Below are positions 1-5,981 of a stretch of DNA of 8,952 nucleotides, piece by piece. The notes beneath the pieces are model-generated. The model ran no database searches, was not told the DNA's origin, and saw only the letters and a program-made list of their open reading frames with translations. How positions within the stretch are numbered: position 1 is the stretch's first letter; every line of letters begins with the position of its first letter. The translations under genes were made by a program, and so were the position numbers. The stretch is from Methylophilaceae bacterium UBA7525 (GTDB taxonomy: Bacteria > Pseudomonadota > Gammaproteobacteria > Burkholderiales > Methylophilaceae), in contig DLMX01000094.1 in the NCBI GenBank assembly GCA_002479405.1, forward strand, positions 1-8,952. Direction: 5' to 3'.

Positions 1-201
1 CAGATCGACTGCATAAGTCGTAATATGAGGTATGAGTTTTTCCCGTTTTCAGATTGAATCCGCGGAAACTCGATATTGGTACCTCTATGCCGTTCAGAGT
101 GGGAGATGTTCTTCATACCCCTTCAAGCGGAATTGGCGAAAACGTTTTTCGATAATGTGTGTTTCAAAAGCTGTCTCTAGAGACGATGCGCCGGAGCTGC
201 A
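1..201. other. Upstream leader region of the diguanylate cyclase gene
   Basis: No gene is supported here. The short frames in this stretch have no recognisable domain. Visible elements are a GATAAT hexamer (151-156), a weak candidate -10 box without a good -35 partner, a perfect palindrome (173-184) and the ribosome binding site GGAG (193-196) of the next gene. A GG-N9-GC motif near 77-90 resembles a sigma-54 site but its spacing is one base short. Confidence 0.5.
173..184. repeat. 12-bp perfect palindrome GTCTCTAGAGAC before the diguanylate cyclase start
   Basis: The sequence GTCTCTAGAGAC equals its own reverse complement. It lies 8 bases before the Shine-Dalgarno sequence and 17 bases before the start codon, downstream of the candidate -10 box at 151-156. 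That position would suit a dimeric repressor site or an element affecting ribosome access. A chance palindrome of this length is possible, and no regulator is encoded next to it. Confidence 0.35.
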
Positions 202-2166
202 ATGTCTTCAAAAGAATCAATGATCACGGCACCCCAGTATCGCTTCAGCGATCTCATCGATGTCCCTGCGTACGCGCGTATGCTCAAAAGCTTTTTCGAG
301 GCGACCGGTATTCCCAACGGCTTGGTGGATGCGGACGGAGAGTTGTTGTGCCTGGCGACCGGGGACAATGCCTGCACAATGTTTCACCGGGCCGATGCGG
401 TGGCAGCCGAAAGCTGTCGCGACAGCAATATCGCCATCATGCGTGACCTGCGCGATGGCAGCGTTGCCGGAGGGCTTTGCCGGCACGGGTTGATGGATTA
501 CGCCACGCCGGTGGTGATCGAAGGGCGGCAGTTGGCGACCCTGTTTCTGGGGCAGGTGCTGCACACGCCGCCGGACATGGAGTTTTTCCGCGAACATGCC
601 CGCAAATTCGGCTTTGACGAGCAGACCTATCTGAAATCCATCGCGGCTATTCCCGTTGTAGATAAGGATCAACTTCAGAAACTCATGGGCGTGATGGTTG
701 AAATGGCGAAAATGCTGGCTGCCAGCGGCCTCGCCAGATTGAGGCAAACGGCGCTGGAACGGGATCTCCGCGAACACGCCGAGCGACGCATCGAGCTTGA
801 AGATATTCTGGATTCATCTCCGATAGCAATCGGCTGGTCTAACAGCAAGAATCAGATTGAATATATCAACCGCCAATTTACGCACCTGTTCGGCTATACG
901 CTGGACGACTTGCCGAATCTTGACGCATGGTTCCGACAGGCCCACCCGGATGACCGCTACCGGGAGACGATAGTCCGTTCCTGGGTCAGGGAGGCGGCTC
1001 TGGCTCACCAGACCGGAACTACGCCGCCCGAACTGGAAACCGATGTCACCTGCAAGGATGGCGCCGTGTGCCGCGTAGTCGTCCGTACCTCCTGGGTTGG
1101 CGATCGACAGCTGGTCAACTTCACCGATATTACCGAGCGCTGGGTGAGCGAGCAACGCAAGCAGGCACACGACGCCATGCTCGAAATGGTTGCCAAGGGT
1201 GCCGAATTGACCGATGTACTGAATGCCATCGTGCGACAGGTTCAATCCGAGGACAAAACCGCTCTTTGCAGCGTGCTGCTGATGGATGCGGAGGGCAAGC
1301 ATCTGCAGACCGCCGCCGCCCCGGACCTGCCTGCGTTTTACAACGAGGCCATCAACGGTGTCGAAATCGGTCCAAATGTCGGCTCCTGCGGCACCGCTGC
1401 TTATCTTGGCCAGCGCGTCATTGTCGAAGACATCCGGACGCACGAATACTGGAAGTTATATGCCGGATTGGCAGCACAGGCAGGGCTGCGTGCCTGTTGG
1501 TCGGAGCCCATTCTTTCTTCACGCGGCAAGGTACTGGGAACATTCGGCATTTATCACGCCGAGCCGAAAATCCCGCAAGCGCCAGACATCGAACGCATAG
1601 GCTTTGCCGCTTCGTTGGCGGGCATTGCCATCGAAAACCGTTACACCTATGAGGAACTGGAACGCCGTGCATATACCGACTACCTGACCGGCCTCGCCAA
1701 TCGCCGTTACTTTTTCGAGCAGGCCGAAACCGAGCTATCACGGTCCTTGCGCTATGGCCGTGAATTGTCCATTCTGATGCTGGATATCGATCACTTCAAG
1801 CAGGTCAACGATACCTATGGCCACAAGGTTGGGGACTTGGTGCTGCAAAAATTATCGTCCATCTGCCAGGCCACGCTGCGCGATATCGACATTGTCGGCC
1901 GTGTCGGCGGTGAGGAATTTGCCGTCCTGCTGCCGGAGACCGGGCGTGAGCAGGCCATGAATGCCGCCGAGCGTCTGCGTACTGCAATCGAGACCGCACA
2001 AGTAACGCTCAACAGCGGACTGCCGCTGCATTTCACCGCCTCACTCGGTGTGGCGGCGCTCACCGAAAAAGACGCCAACATCGACATGTTACTTAACCAG
2101 GCTGATCAGGCGCTATACCAGGCCAAAAATGCGGGACGTAACCGGACATGTGTTTATCGGGCGTAA
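202..2166 (+). CDS. Diguanylate cyclase with PocR, PAS and GAF sensory domains
   Basis: This 654-residue protein is predicted to make the second messenger c-di-GMP from two GTP in response to sensed signals. Residues about 15-175 form a PocR-type ligand-binding domain with cysteines at 50, 58, 72 and 93; the last two sit in the usual SCRD and GLCRHGL contexts of that family. About 195-315 is a PAS domain ending in a FTDITER motif. About 325-480 is a GAF domain (VGSCGTAAYLG, VIVEDI). About 490-650 is the GGDEF domain. The active-site signature is GGEEF at 569-573, with metal and substrate residues D528, N536 and D545. The RxxD product-inhibition site is intact as RDID at 560-563. There is no transmembrane segment, so it should be cytosolic. 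No EAL domain is present. The start is supported by GGAG 5 bases upstream of ATG. The ligand is unknown; some PocR domains bind small metabolites such as propanediol. Confidence 0.95.
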   Translation: MSSKESMITAPQYRFSDLIDVPAYARMLKSFFEATGIPNGLVDADGELLCLATGDNACTMFHRADAVAAESCRDSNIAIMRDLRDGSVAGGLCRHGLMDYATPVVIEGRQLATLFLGQVLHTPPDMEFFREHARKFGFDEQTYLKSIAAIPVVDKDQLQKLMGVMVEMAKMLAASGLARLRQTALERDLREHAERRIELEDILDSSPIAIGWSNSKNQIEYINRQFTHLFGYTLDDLPNLDAWFRQAHPDDRYRETIVRSWVREAALAHQTGTTPPELETDVTCKDGAVCRVVVRTSWVGDRQLVNFTDITERWVSEQRKQAHDAMLEMVAKGAELTDVLNAIVRQVQSEDKTALCSVLLMDAEGKHLQTAAAPDLPAFYNEAINGVEIGPNVGSCGTAAYLGQRVIVEDIRTHEYWKLYAGLAAQAGLRACWSEPILSSRGKVLGTFGIYHAEPKIPQAPDIERIGFAASLAGIAIENRYTYEELERRAYTDYLTGLANRRYFFEQAETELSRSLRYGRELSILMLDIDHFKQVNDTYGHKVGDLVLQKLSSICQATLRDIDIVGRVGGEEFAVLLPETGREQAMNAAERLRTAIETAQVTLNSGLPLHFTASLGVAALTEKDANIDMLLNQADQALYQAKNAGRNRTCVYRA

Positions 2167-2326
2167 TGTTGAATCAGCCGGCCTTGCTGCTCTCTCCTGA
2201 ATAAATCGGGTCAGTGCAGGCCACGATTTCTCGTGCCGTGCTCAATCTCTGTATTTGTCGTTGAACAGGCATGTATTCATTTCTGCCCTTAGCAAATTCG
2301 CCTGATGATCGTTTTGATAAAAACCC
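2167..2326. other. Intergenic stretch between the cyclase and the membrane protein
   Basis: This 160-base stretch has no supported gene. I see no hairpin followed by a T-run, so no intrinsic terminator can be called for the cyclase, and no convincing -35/-10 pair for the next gene. It is visibly richer in A and T than the cyclase gene. Confidence 0.4.
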
Positions 2327-2917
2327 ATGATTTATAAGGAAACCTTCAGTGCCATTGCCATAGTGCTTACCTTTGTGGCGTTCTATCCTTATGTGCGTGG
2401 CATTCTTCAGGGCACAACAAGGCCGCATGTGTTTTCCTGGCTGATATGGGGGATGACGACATTCATTGTTTTTCTGGCCCAGCTTGAGGCGCGGGGTGGG
2501 GTCGGTGCATGGCCTATCGGAGTTTCTGGCGCGATTACGTTATTGATCGCCGTGCTGGCTTACATCAAACGGGCTGATGTCGGGATCACAAGAACCGACG
2601 GGTTGTTCTTTGCCCTGGCTATTACATCCTTGCCTCTGTGGTTCCTGACTTCCGATCCCTTGTGGGCAGTGCTTGTGCTGACGGTTGTCGATCTGCTCGG
2701 TTTCGGGCCTACAGTCAGGAAGGTGTATGCCGATCCGTATTCTGAATCATTACCGTTCTTTGCGCTGTTTGCAGTGCGCAACAGCCTGGTGGTAATGGCA
2801 TTGGAGCATTATTCGGTAACGACAGTGTTGTTCCCGGCAGCCATTGCGCTTGCATGTGTCTTGTTGATGGTGTTGATTGCGAGCCGCAGGCGCATGCCTG
2901 AAACCAATAAGGTTTGA
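2327..2917 (+). CDS. Seven-helix integral membrane protein with PQ-loop-like repeats
   Basis: The 196-residue product is almost entirely hydrophobic, with about seven membrane helices (roughly 8-28, 34-54, 62-82, 93-108, 112-127, 142-160, 164-186) and a basic C-terminal tail (SRRRM). An internal repeat is visible: FYPYVRGILQGTTRPHVFSW (19-38) resembles GFGPTVRKVYADPYSESLPF (125-144), sharing a proline, a VR pair and a following P-x(3-4)-S/F element. Two such units in a 3+1+3 helix layout are typical of PQ-loop/SWEET-type transporters, so a small-solute transport role is possible, but the canonical PQ dipeptide is absent. The ATG is only two codons after an in-frame TAA, so it is the first possible start; no strong Shine-Dalgarno sequence precedes it. 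Function is unassigned, and the neighbours do not point to a substrate. Confidence 0.8.
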   Translation: MIYKETFSAIAIVLTFVAFYPYVRGILQGTTRPHVFSWLIWGMTTFIVFLAQLEARGGVGAWPIGVSGAITLLIAVLAYIKRADVGITRTDGLFFALAITSLPLWFLTSDPLWAVLVLTVVDLLGFGPTVRKVYADPYSESLPFFALFAVRNSLVVMALEHYSVTTVLFPAAIALACVLLMVLIASRRRMPETNKV

Positions 2918-2991
2918 GCGCGGAACGCATCGAGCGGGGAAGCCCCTGGGTGCTGCAGATCCGATGGGGAAAGATTACGGACTGGCGTTGA

Positions 2992-3369
2992 TCAACCCTT
3001 GTTGCAGGCGAAATGCCACTCCGATTCTACACCTTCAATCGGTGTCCAGATGTCGGTGAATGCGTCCTTGTAGATCAGCTCGCCTTCACCCATCTTGCCG
3101 CTGTAATACTTCCAGCCGCGGATGCGGACCTGCTGTTTCCTGCATTGGTATTCCATCTGGTATTTGATGGATTGATACGGTTTTCTGGCGAGATACTTGG
3201 TGTTTTTCAGGTCATACAGCGACCACATGGAAACGATGTCGCCGGACTTTTTGATGGTGTTCTTTTCGGCGTAGGCTACTTCCTTCTCGTTAGAGGAAAG
3301 TTGCAGCAGATCAGCCATGACGCTGGTGCTGACAAAAGCCAAGATCACGCTAACGAACAGTTTTTTCAT
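2992..3369 (-). CDS. Secreted surface-adhesin E-like protein
   Basis: I place the start at the internal ATG at 3369, giving 125 residues that begin with a clear signal peptide: MKK, a hydrophobic core (LFVSVILAFVSTSV) and a probable cleavage after VMA at 19. A longer in-frame version starting at 3492 adds 41 residues with no signal-peptide logic and covers a candidate promoter, so I reject it. The mature part resembles the surface-adhesin protein E family of proteobacteria: VSMWSLYDL near 46-54, basic central strands, and two cysteines (C76, C122) placed for one disulfide bond. These proteins are small, exported and mostly uncharacterised; periplasm or cell surface is likely. It converges with the membrane protein gene and diverges from the cupin gene. 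Codons are more AT-rich than in the nif genes. Confidence 0.75.
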   Translation of the reverse strand: MKKLFVSVILAFVSTSVMADLLQLSSNEKEVAYAEKNTIKKSGDIVSMWSLYDLKNTKYLARKPYQSIKYQMEYQCRKQQVRIRGWKYYSGKMGEGELIYKDAFTDIWTPIEGVESEWHFACNKG

Positions 3370-3463
3370 TAAATCAATCTCGCAAATATCGATGGAAATA
3401 TCCGCCCACGTTGTTATTTGTTTTGATTGGGTAGGGATGTGACAAGAACTCTCCGGCAGCAGA

Positions 3464-3492
3464 AATATAGCAAAGAAAAACCCTGATGACAT
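3464..3492 (-). promoter_or_regulatory. Candidate sigma-70 promoter for the adhesin E-like gene
   Basis: On the minus strand, ATGTCA (3487-3492, 4 of 6 matches to TTGACA) and TATATT (3464-3469, 5 of 6 matches to TATAAT) are separated by exactly 17 bases. Transcription would begin near 3457, leaving a leader of about 90 bases before the start codon at 3369. This is a match to consensus only. Confidence 0.3.
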
Positions 3493-3512
3493 AGCAATTA
3501 TTTTCGGTCAAT

Positions 3513-3533
3513 TCCGGATCTCCGGACTCGGAG
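3513..3533. repeat. Overlapping dyad symmetries in the divergent intergenic region
   Basis: TCCGGA occurs twice, at 3513-3518 and 3521-3526, and each copy is itself a palindrome. Overlapping the second copy, CTCCG-GACT-CGGAG (3520-3533) is a perfect 5-bp inverted repeat with a 4-base loop. The block sits between the divergent adhesin-like and cupin genes, about 20 bases upstream of the candidate minus-strand promoter, where an operator would be expected. No T-run follows, so it is not a classical terminator. Confidence 0.3.
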
Positions 3534-3632
3534 CATGCACATTGCCGGTGGGCAGCGTTAAGATACAGGAAGTAAGTGCAATTGATTCTGATGCGCCGAA
3601 TATGAAGTCGTGATAACCATGGAGAATATCCT

Positions 3633-3668
3633 ATGTTGCCATTCCTGCTGATACGTCTTTCATCATGA
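3633..3668 (+). CDS. Probable 11-codon leader ORF coupled to the cupin gene
   Basis: A short frame, MLPFLLIRLSS, starts at ATG 3633 with GGAG (3621-3624) 8 bases before it, an ideal Shine-Dalgarno arrangement. Its TGA stop (3666-3668) overlaps the cupin start codon (3665-3667) as ATGA. The cupin gene has no ribosome binding site of its own, so ribosomes finishing this peptide could re-initiate on the cupin. The peptide itself may have no function. A second tiny frame from 3619 (ends MENILCCHSC) overlaps it but lacks a ribosome binding site. This call is an inference from signal spacing alone. Confidence 0.4.
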   Translation: MLPFLLIRLSS

Positions 3669-3976
3669 AATCCGGAAACCTGTTTGTCGATATGAAACCT
3701 CCTGCAGAAGGCGAGCGTTTCGAGACCCTGTTAAGTCACAGGAATCTCGTTATCGAGCGCATTGTCAGTTCTGCGGCCATTGTGCCGGCCGAATATGTGC
3801 AAACGCAGGATGAATGGGTGCTGTTGGTAGCAGGTGAAGCAGTGTTGGAACTGGCCGGTGTGCGGCATGAGCTCAAGGCGGGGGATTACCTGTTTTTGCC
3901 TGCGGGGGTGCCGCACACGGTGCTGAGCACATCGCAGGGCGCGCTCTGGTTGGCGTTGCACCTGCATGAAAAATAG
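3665..3976 (+). CDS. Small single-domain cupin protein
   Basis: The 103-residue protein is a single cupin beta-barrel. The second cupin motif is clear: G73-DYLFLP-A-G81-VP-H84. The first motif is atypical: the usual HxH is replaced by YVQTQDEW (44-51), leaving E50, followed by LLVAGEAVLEL. H99 or H101 near the C-terminus might complete a metal site. This pattern matches a subfamily of short cupins with DEW in place of HxH, mostly of unknown function. No signal peptide is present, so it should be cytosolic. The gene ends 34 bases before the ferric-reductase-like gene on the same strand, which suggests co-transcription. The start at 3665 lacks a Shine-Dalgarno sequence but overlaps the stop of a short leader frame; no other in-frame start exists between it and the upstream TAA at 3614. 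Confidence 0.85.
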   Translation: MKSGNLFVDMKPPAEGERFETLLSHRNLVIERIVSSAAIVPAEYVQTQDEWVLLVAGEAVLELAGVRHELKAGDYLFLPAGVPHTVLSTSQGALWLALHLHEK

Positions 3977-4010
3977 CTGAAGATTAAAAACAACAAAAAG
4001 GAGAGATATC

Positions 4011-5273
4011 ATGCAACTCAAGTCATGGCAGCTTGTTCTCGCAATCGTGGTAATCAGCTTCATGCTGACGCTTGCTGAAGTTCCCTCCGCGGATCGCTTC
4101 ACGACTGCTGCGATCAGTCTCTCCTCCGGGGTCGCGGCATTGAGCCTGATGGCGGTGGCGGCCTTGTTGGGTGCGCGCTGGGGCTTTATCGAAACCTGTT
4201 TCGGTGGCCTTGACAGCGTCTACCAGACCCACAAATGGCTGGGTATCTGGGCACTGGTCTTTGCCAGTCTACATTTTTTGTTCAAGGCGGGAATCAAGGA
4301 ATGGGAGGTCGCAGCCATTATCACGCTGGCGCCCGACTTGACCAGGCTGGTGCGGCAACTGAGTTACGTCGCGTTGGTGTTCATTATCATGCTGGCGCTG
4401 AACCGCAATATTCCCTATAACGTCTGGCGTTGGTGGCACAAGCTTTCCGGTCCGTTGTTCCTGATCGTGATTGTGCATTGGCTGAGTTTCAAATCGCCGA
4501 TCGCTCTGACCAGCCCGGCCGGGCTCTGGCTCGCATTCGTTGTAATGCTGGGCGTGGTTGCCGCGGCCTATAAATTATTGCTCTACCGTTTTGTTTCCAA
4601 CCACGCGGAATATGAGGTGGCCGGCATTTCTCCGGGTGCAGGTGCGGTGCACATGCAGCTTGCGCCAGTCGGCAAGGCCATCGATTTCGAGCCGGGCCAG
4701 TTCGGTTTTCTGCGCATGAAGGAAGAGGGGCTGCGCGAGCCGCACCCTTTCACTATCGCCAGCGCAAAAAGCGAAGATGGGAGGGTGGATTTCCTCATCC
4801 GCAGTCTCGGCGATTATACCGAGCGGCTGATCGCCAATACCAAGGTCGGCATGCGTGCCGACATTTATGCGCCGTATGGACGCTTCAAGCGTTTACAGTC
4901 GGCAAAACGCGAAGTCTGGATCGGCGGCGGCGTGGGAATCTCGCCATTCGTGGCCTGGCTCAAGGACGAGGTGAATCACTTCGACAAGGTTACCTTGTTC
5001 TACTTTTACACACCGGGGCGGGATTTCCCTGCTGTTGAGTTGATGCGTGAAATAGCGCAGCAAAGGGGTGCTGAACTGGTGCCGGTTGCGGATGGCCCGG
5101 CAAGCGCGGCTTTCGTTCGGCGTTTTGCCGAAATTGCCGGTGAGGCCGGACCGGCCGAAGTCGAGGTCAGTTTCTGCGGGCCGAAGGGATTATTGAATAA
5201 TCTGCAGGGACAAATGCGTGAGAATGGCATCCCGGAGTCGAATCTGCGCCATGAATACTTCGAATTTCGCTAG
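4011..5273 (+). CDS. Ferric-reductase-type transmembrane oxidoreductase with FAD and NAD(P) domains
   Basis: The 420-residue protein joins a six-helix haem-binding membrane domain (about 5-195) to a ferredoxin-NADP reductase-like module (about 198-420). Electrons should pass from NAD(P)H to FAD and then across the membrane through two haems. Histidine pairs H74/H88 and H143/H156 lie on two helices with the 13-14 residue spacing of the ferric reductase/NADPH oxidase superfamily. The FAD motif is HPFTIAS (245-251). The pyridine-nucleotide loop is GGGVGISP (305-312), followed by FCGPKG (388-393), and the chain ends in the aromatic YFEF. The acceptor is not known; ferric iron, oxygen or a periplasmic partner are all possible. 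A strong AAGGAGAG ribosome binding site precedes the ATG. It sits 34 bases after the cupin gene and converges on the nif-linked operon with a 36-base gap. Confidence 0.92.
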   Translation: MQLKSWQLVLAIVVISFMLTLAEVPSADRFTTAAISLSSGVAALSLMAVAALLGARWGFIETCFGGLDSVYQTHKWLGIWALVFASLHFLFKAGIKEWEVAAIITLAPDLTRLVRQLSYVALVFIIMLALNRNIPYNVWRWWHKLSGPLFLIVIVHWLSFKSPIALTSPAGLWLAFVVMLGVVAAAYKLLLYRFVSNHAEYEVAGISPGAGAVHMQLAPVGKAIDFEPGQFGFLRMKEEGLREPHPFTIASAKSEDGRVDFLIRSLGDYTERLIANTKVGMRADIYAPYGRFKRLQSAKREVWIGGGVGISPFVAWLKDEVNHFDKVTLFYFYTPGRDFPAVELMREIAQQRGAELVPVADGPASAAFVRRFAEIAGEAGPAEVEVSFCGPKGLLNNLQGQMRENGIPESNLRHEYFEFR

Positions 5274-5309
5274 GTATTGAATAGGGTTGATGTATCGGTC
5301 TGCGTTGTG

Positions 5310-5696
5310 TCAGGCCAGTTCGGCGAGGACTTTCTCAGCCTCCGCCAGTAGTGCATCGGTACGGGTCACATTATCGTCCGCATCATGCACCAGGGCGCCG
5401 AAACCATCTGCCAGAGCAGCTGCAACCATGATCGCGCTGGCCTGCTCGCGCGGGTCGCCGCTCCATTGCAGGGTGGCGGCACCATCGCGGCCGCTGATTC
5501 CTTCCGCCGTGTGAAAGCGCAGGGTGAAACCTGCATCCTCGCCATCCAGCGTGCAAGGCAGGTAGCCGGAACTGACGAAGGGCACATAGTCTTCTTCCAG
5601 TGTCAGTTTAAAGCCCAGGGCCTTGATCGCCGCTTGCAATGCGGCCCGTTCCGGAAAGCGGTCCCGATTCAGATATACCGTGTAATGACGTGCCAT
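5310..5696 (-). CDS. Uncharacterised 128-residue protein, last gene of the nif-linked operon
   Basis: I do not recognise a named family. The protein is soluble, acidic and has no signal peptide. It starts with a compact strand-rich part (HYTVYLNRDRFP, 4-15), then a segment that looks conserved (DYVPFVSSGYLPCTLDGEDA, 36-55, with the only cysteine at 48), and ends in an alanine-rich helical region (about 84-128). It lies 39 bases after the zinc-ribbon gene on the same strand, with an AAGGGA ribosome binding site, and is the last gene before the convergent oxidoreductase. Co-transcription links it to nitrogen fixation by position only. The high density of F, Y, P and G in 36-55 suggests a folded binding surface rather than a spurious frame. 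Confidence 0.75.
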   Translation of the reverse strand: MARHYTVYLNRDRFPERAALQAAIKALGFKLTLEEDYVPFVSSGYLPCTLDGEDAGFTLRFHTAEGISGRDGAATLQWSGDPREQASAIMVAAALADGFGALVHDADDNVTRTDALLAEAEKVLAELA

Positions 5697-5735
5697 GCGA
5701 TTCCCTTGAGCCTTGATGAGTTGCCTTGATTTTAT

Positions 5736-5966
5736 TTACTTGATTTTCGGCCGTTCCGACGGTTTGTAATTGCTGAAGTGGCCTTCCTTCGCGGCCCGGG
5801 CGCGCCCGGCGGCGAGAATGGAAGCAGTCTTGCCGGGTGCTGCCGGGCGCGAGACCAGTTTGTCCATGGTGCTGCCGCATTGCGGGCAGGCGGGCGTGCT
5901 GTCGGACTTGGCGAGCAGCTCTATGGTCTTGTTGCAGCTTTTGCAGTGAAAGTCGTAAATCGGCAT
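5736..5966 (-). CDS. FmdB-type zinc ribbon protein
   Basis: This 76-residue protein begins MPIYDFHCKSC, the typical start of FmdB/CxxC-CxxC regulatory zinc ribbons. The four predicted zinc ligands are C8, C11, C27 and C30. A basic, flexible tail (GHFSNYKPSERPKIK, 62-76) follows. Family members are small and mostly uncharacterised; some are annotated as regulators of formamidase or amidase genes, but biochemical proof is scarce. The gene starts 15 bases after the SIR2-like stop with a good GGAG site 6 bases before ATG, so it belongs to the operon. It may act as a small adaptor or nucleic-acid-binding partner of the other operon products; that is inference. Confidence 0.9.
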   Translation of the reverse strand: MPIYDFHCKSCNKTIELLAKSDSTPACPQCGSTMDKLVSRPAAPGKTASILAAGRARAAKEGHFSNYKPSERPKIK

Positions 5967-5981
5967 GGTTTTCTCCGTTTC

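Noticed and set aside
77..90. Sigma-54-like site TGGTACCTCTATGC
   Set aside because: Only 9 bases separate GG and GC, while the -24/-12 class requires 10, and no enhancer site of the TGT-N10-ACA type was noticed nearby.
32..223. 63-codon frame before the diguanylate cyclase
   Set aside because: It has no domain or plausible family pattern, has a poorly spaced ribosome binding site and runs into the cyclase start in another frame.
2203..2217. AATAAATCGGGTCAG, similar to fragments seen near REP-associated or transposase genes
   Set aside because: Only one short copy is present, with no inverted partner, target duplication or transposase frame.
2936..2946. GGGG-AAG-CCCC hairpin between convergent genes
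   Set aside because: The stem is only four pairs and no T-run follows on either strand, so it does not support a terminator.
3370..3492. Longer N-terminus of the adhesin E-like protein starting at 3492
   Set aside because: The extra 41 residues would bury the obvious signal peptide and overlap a candidate promoter; the internal ATG at 3369 fits much better.
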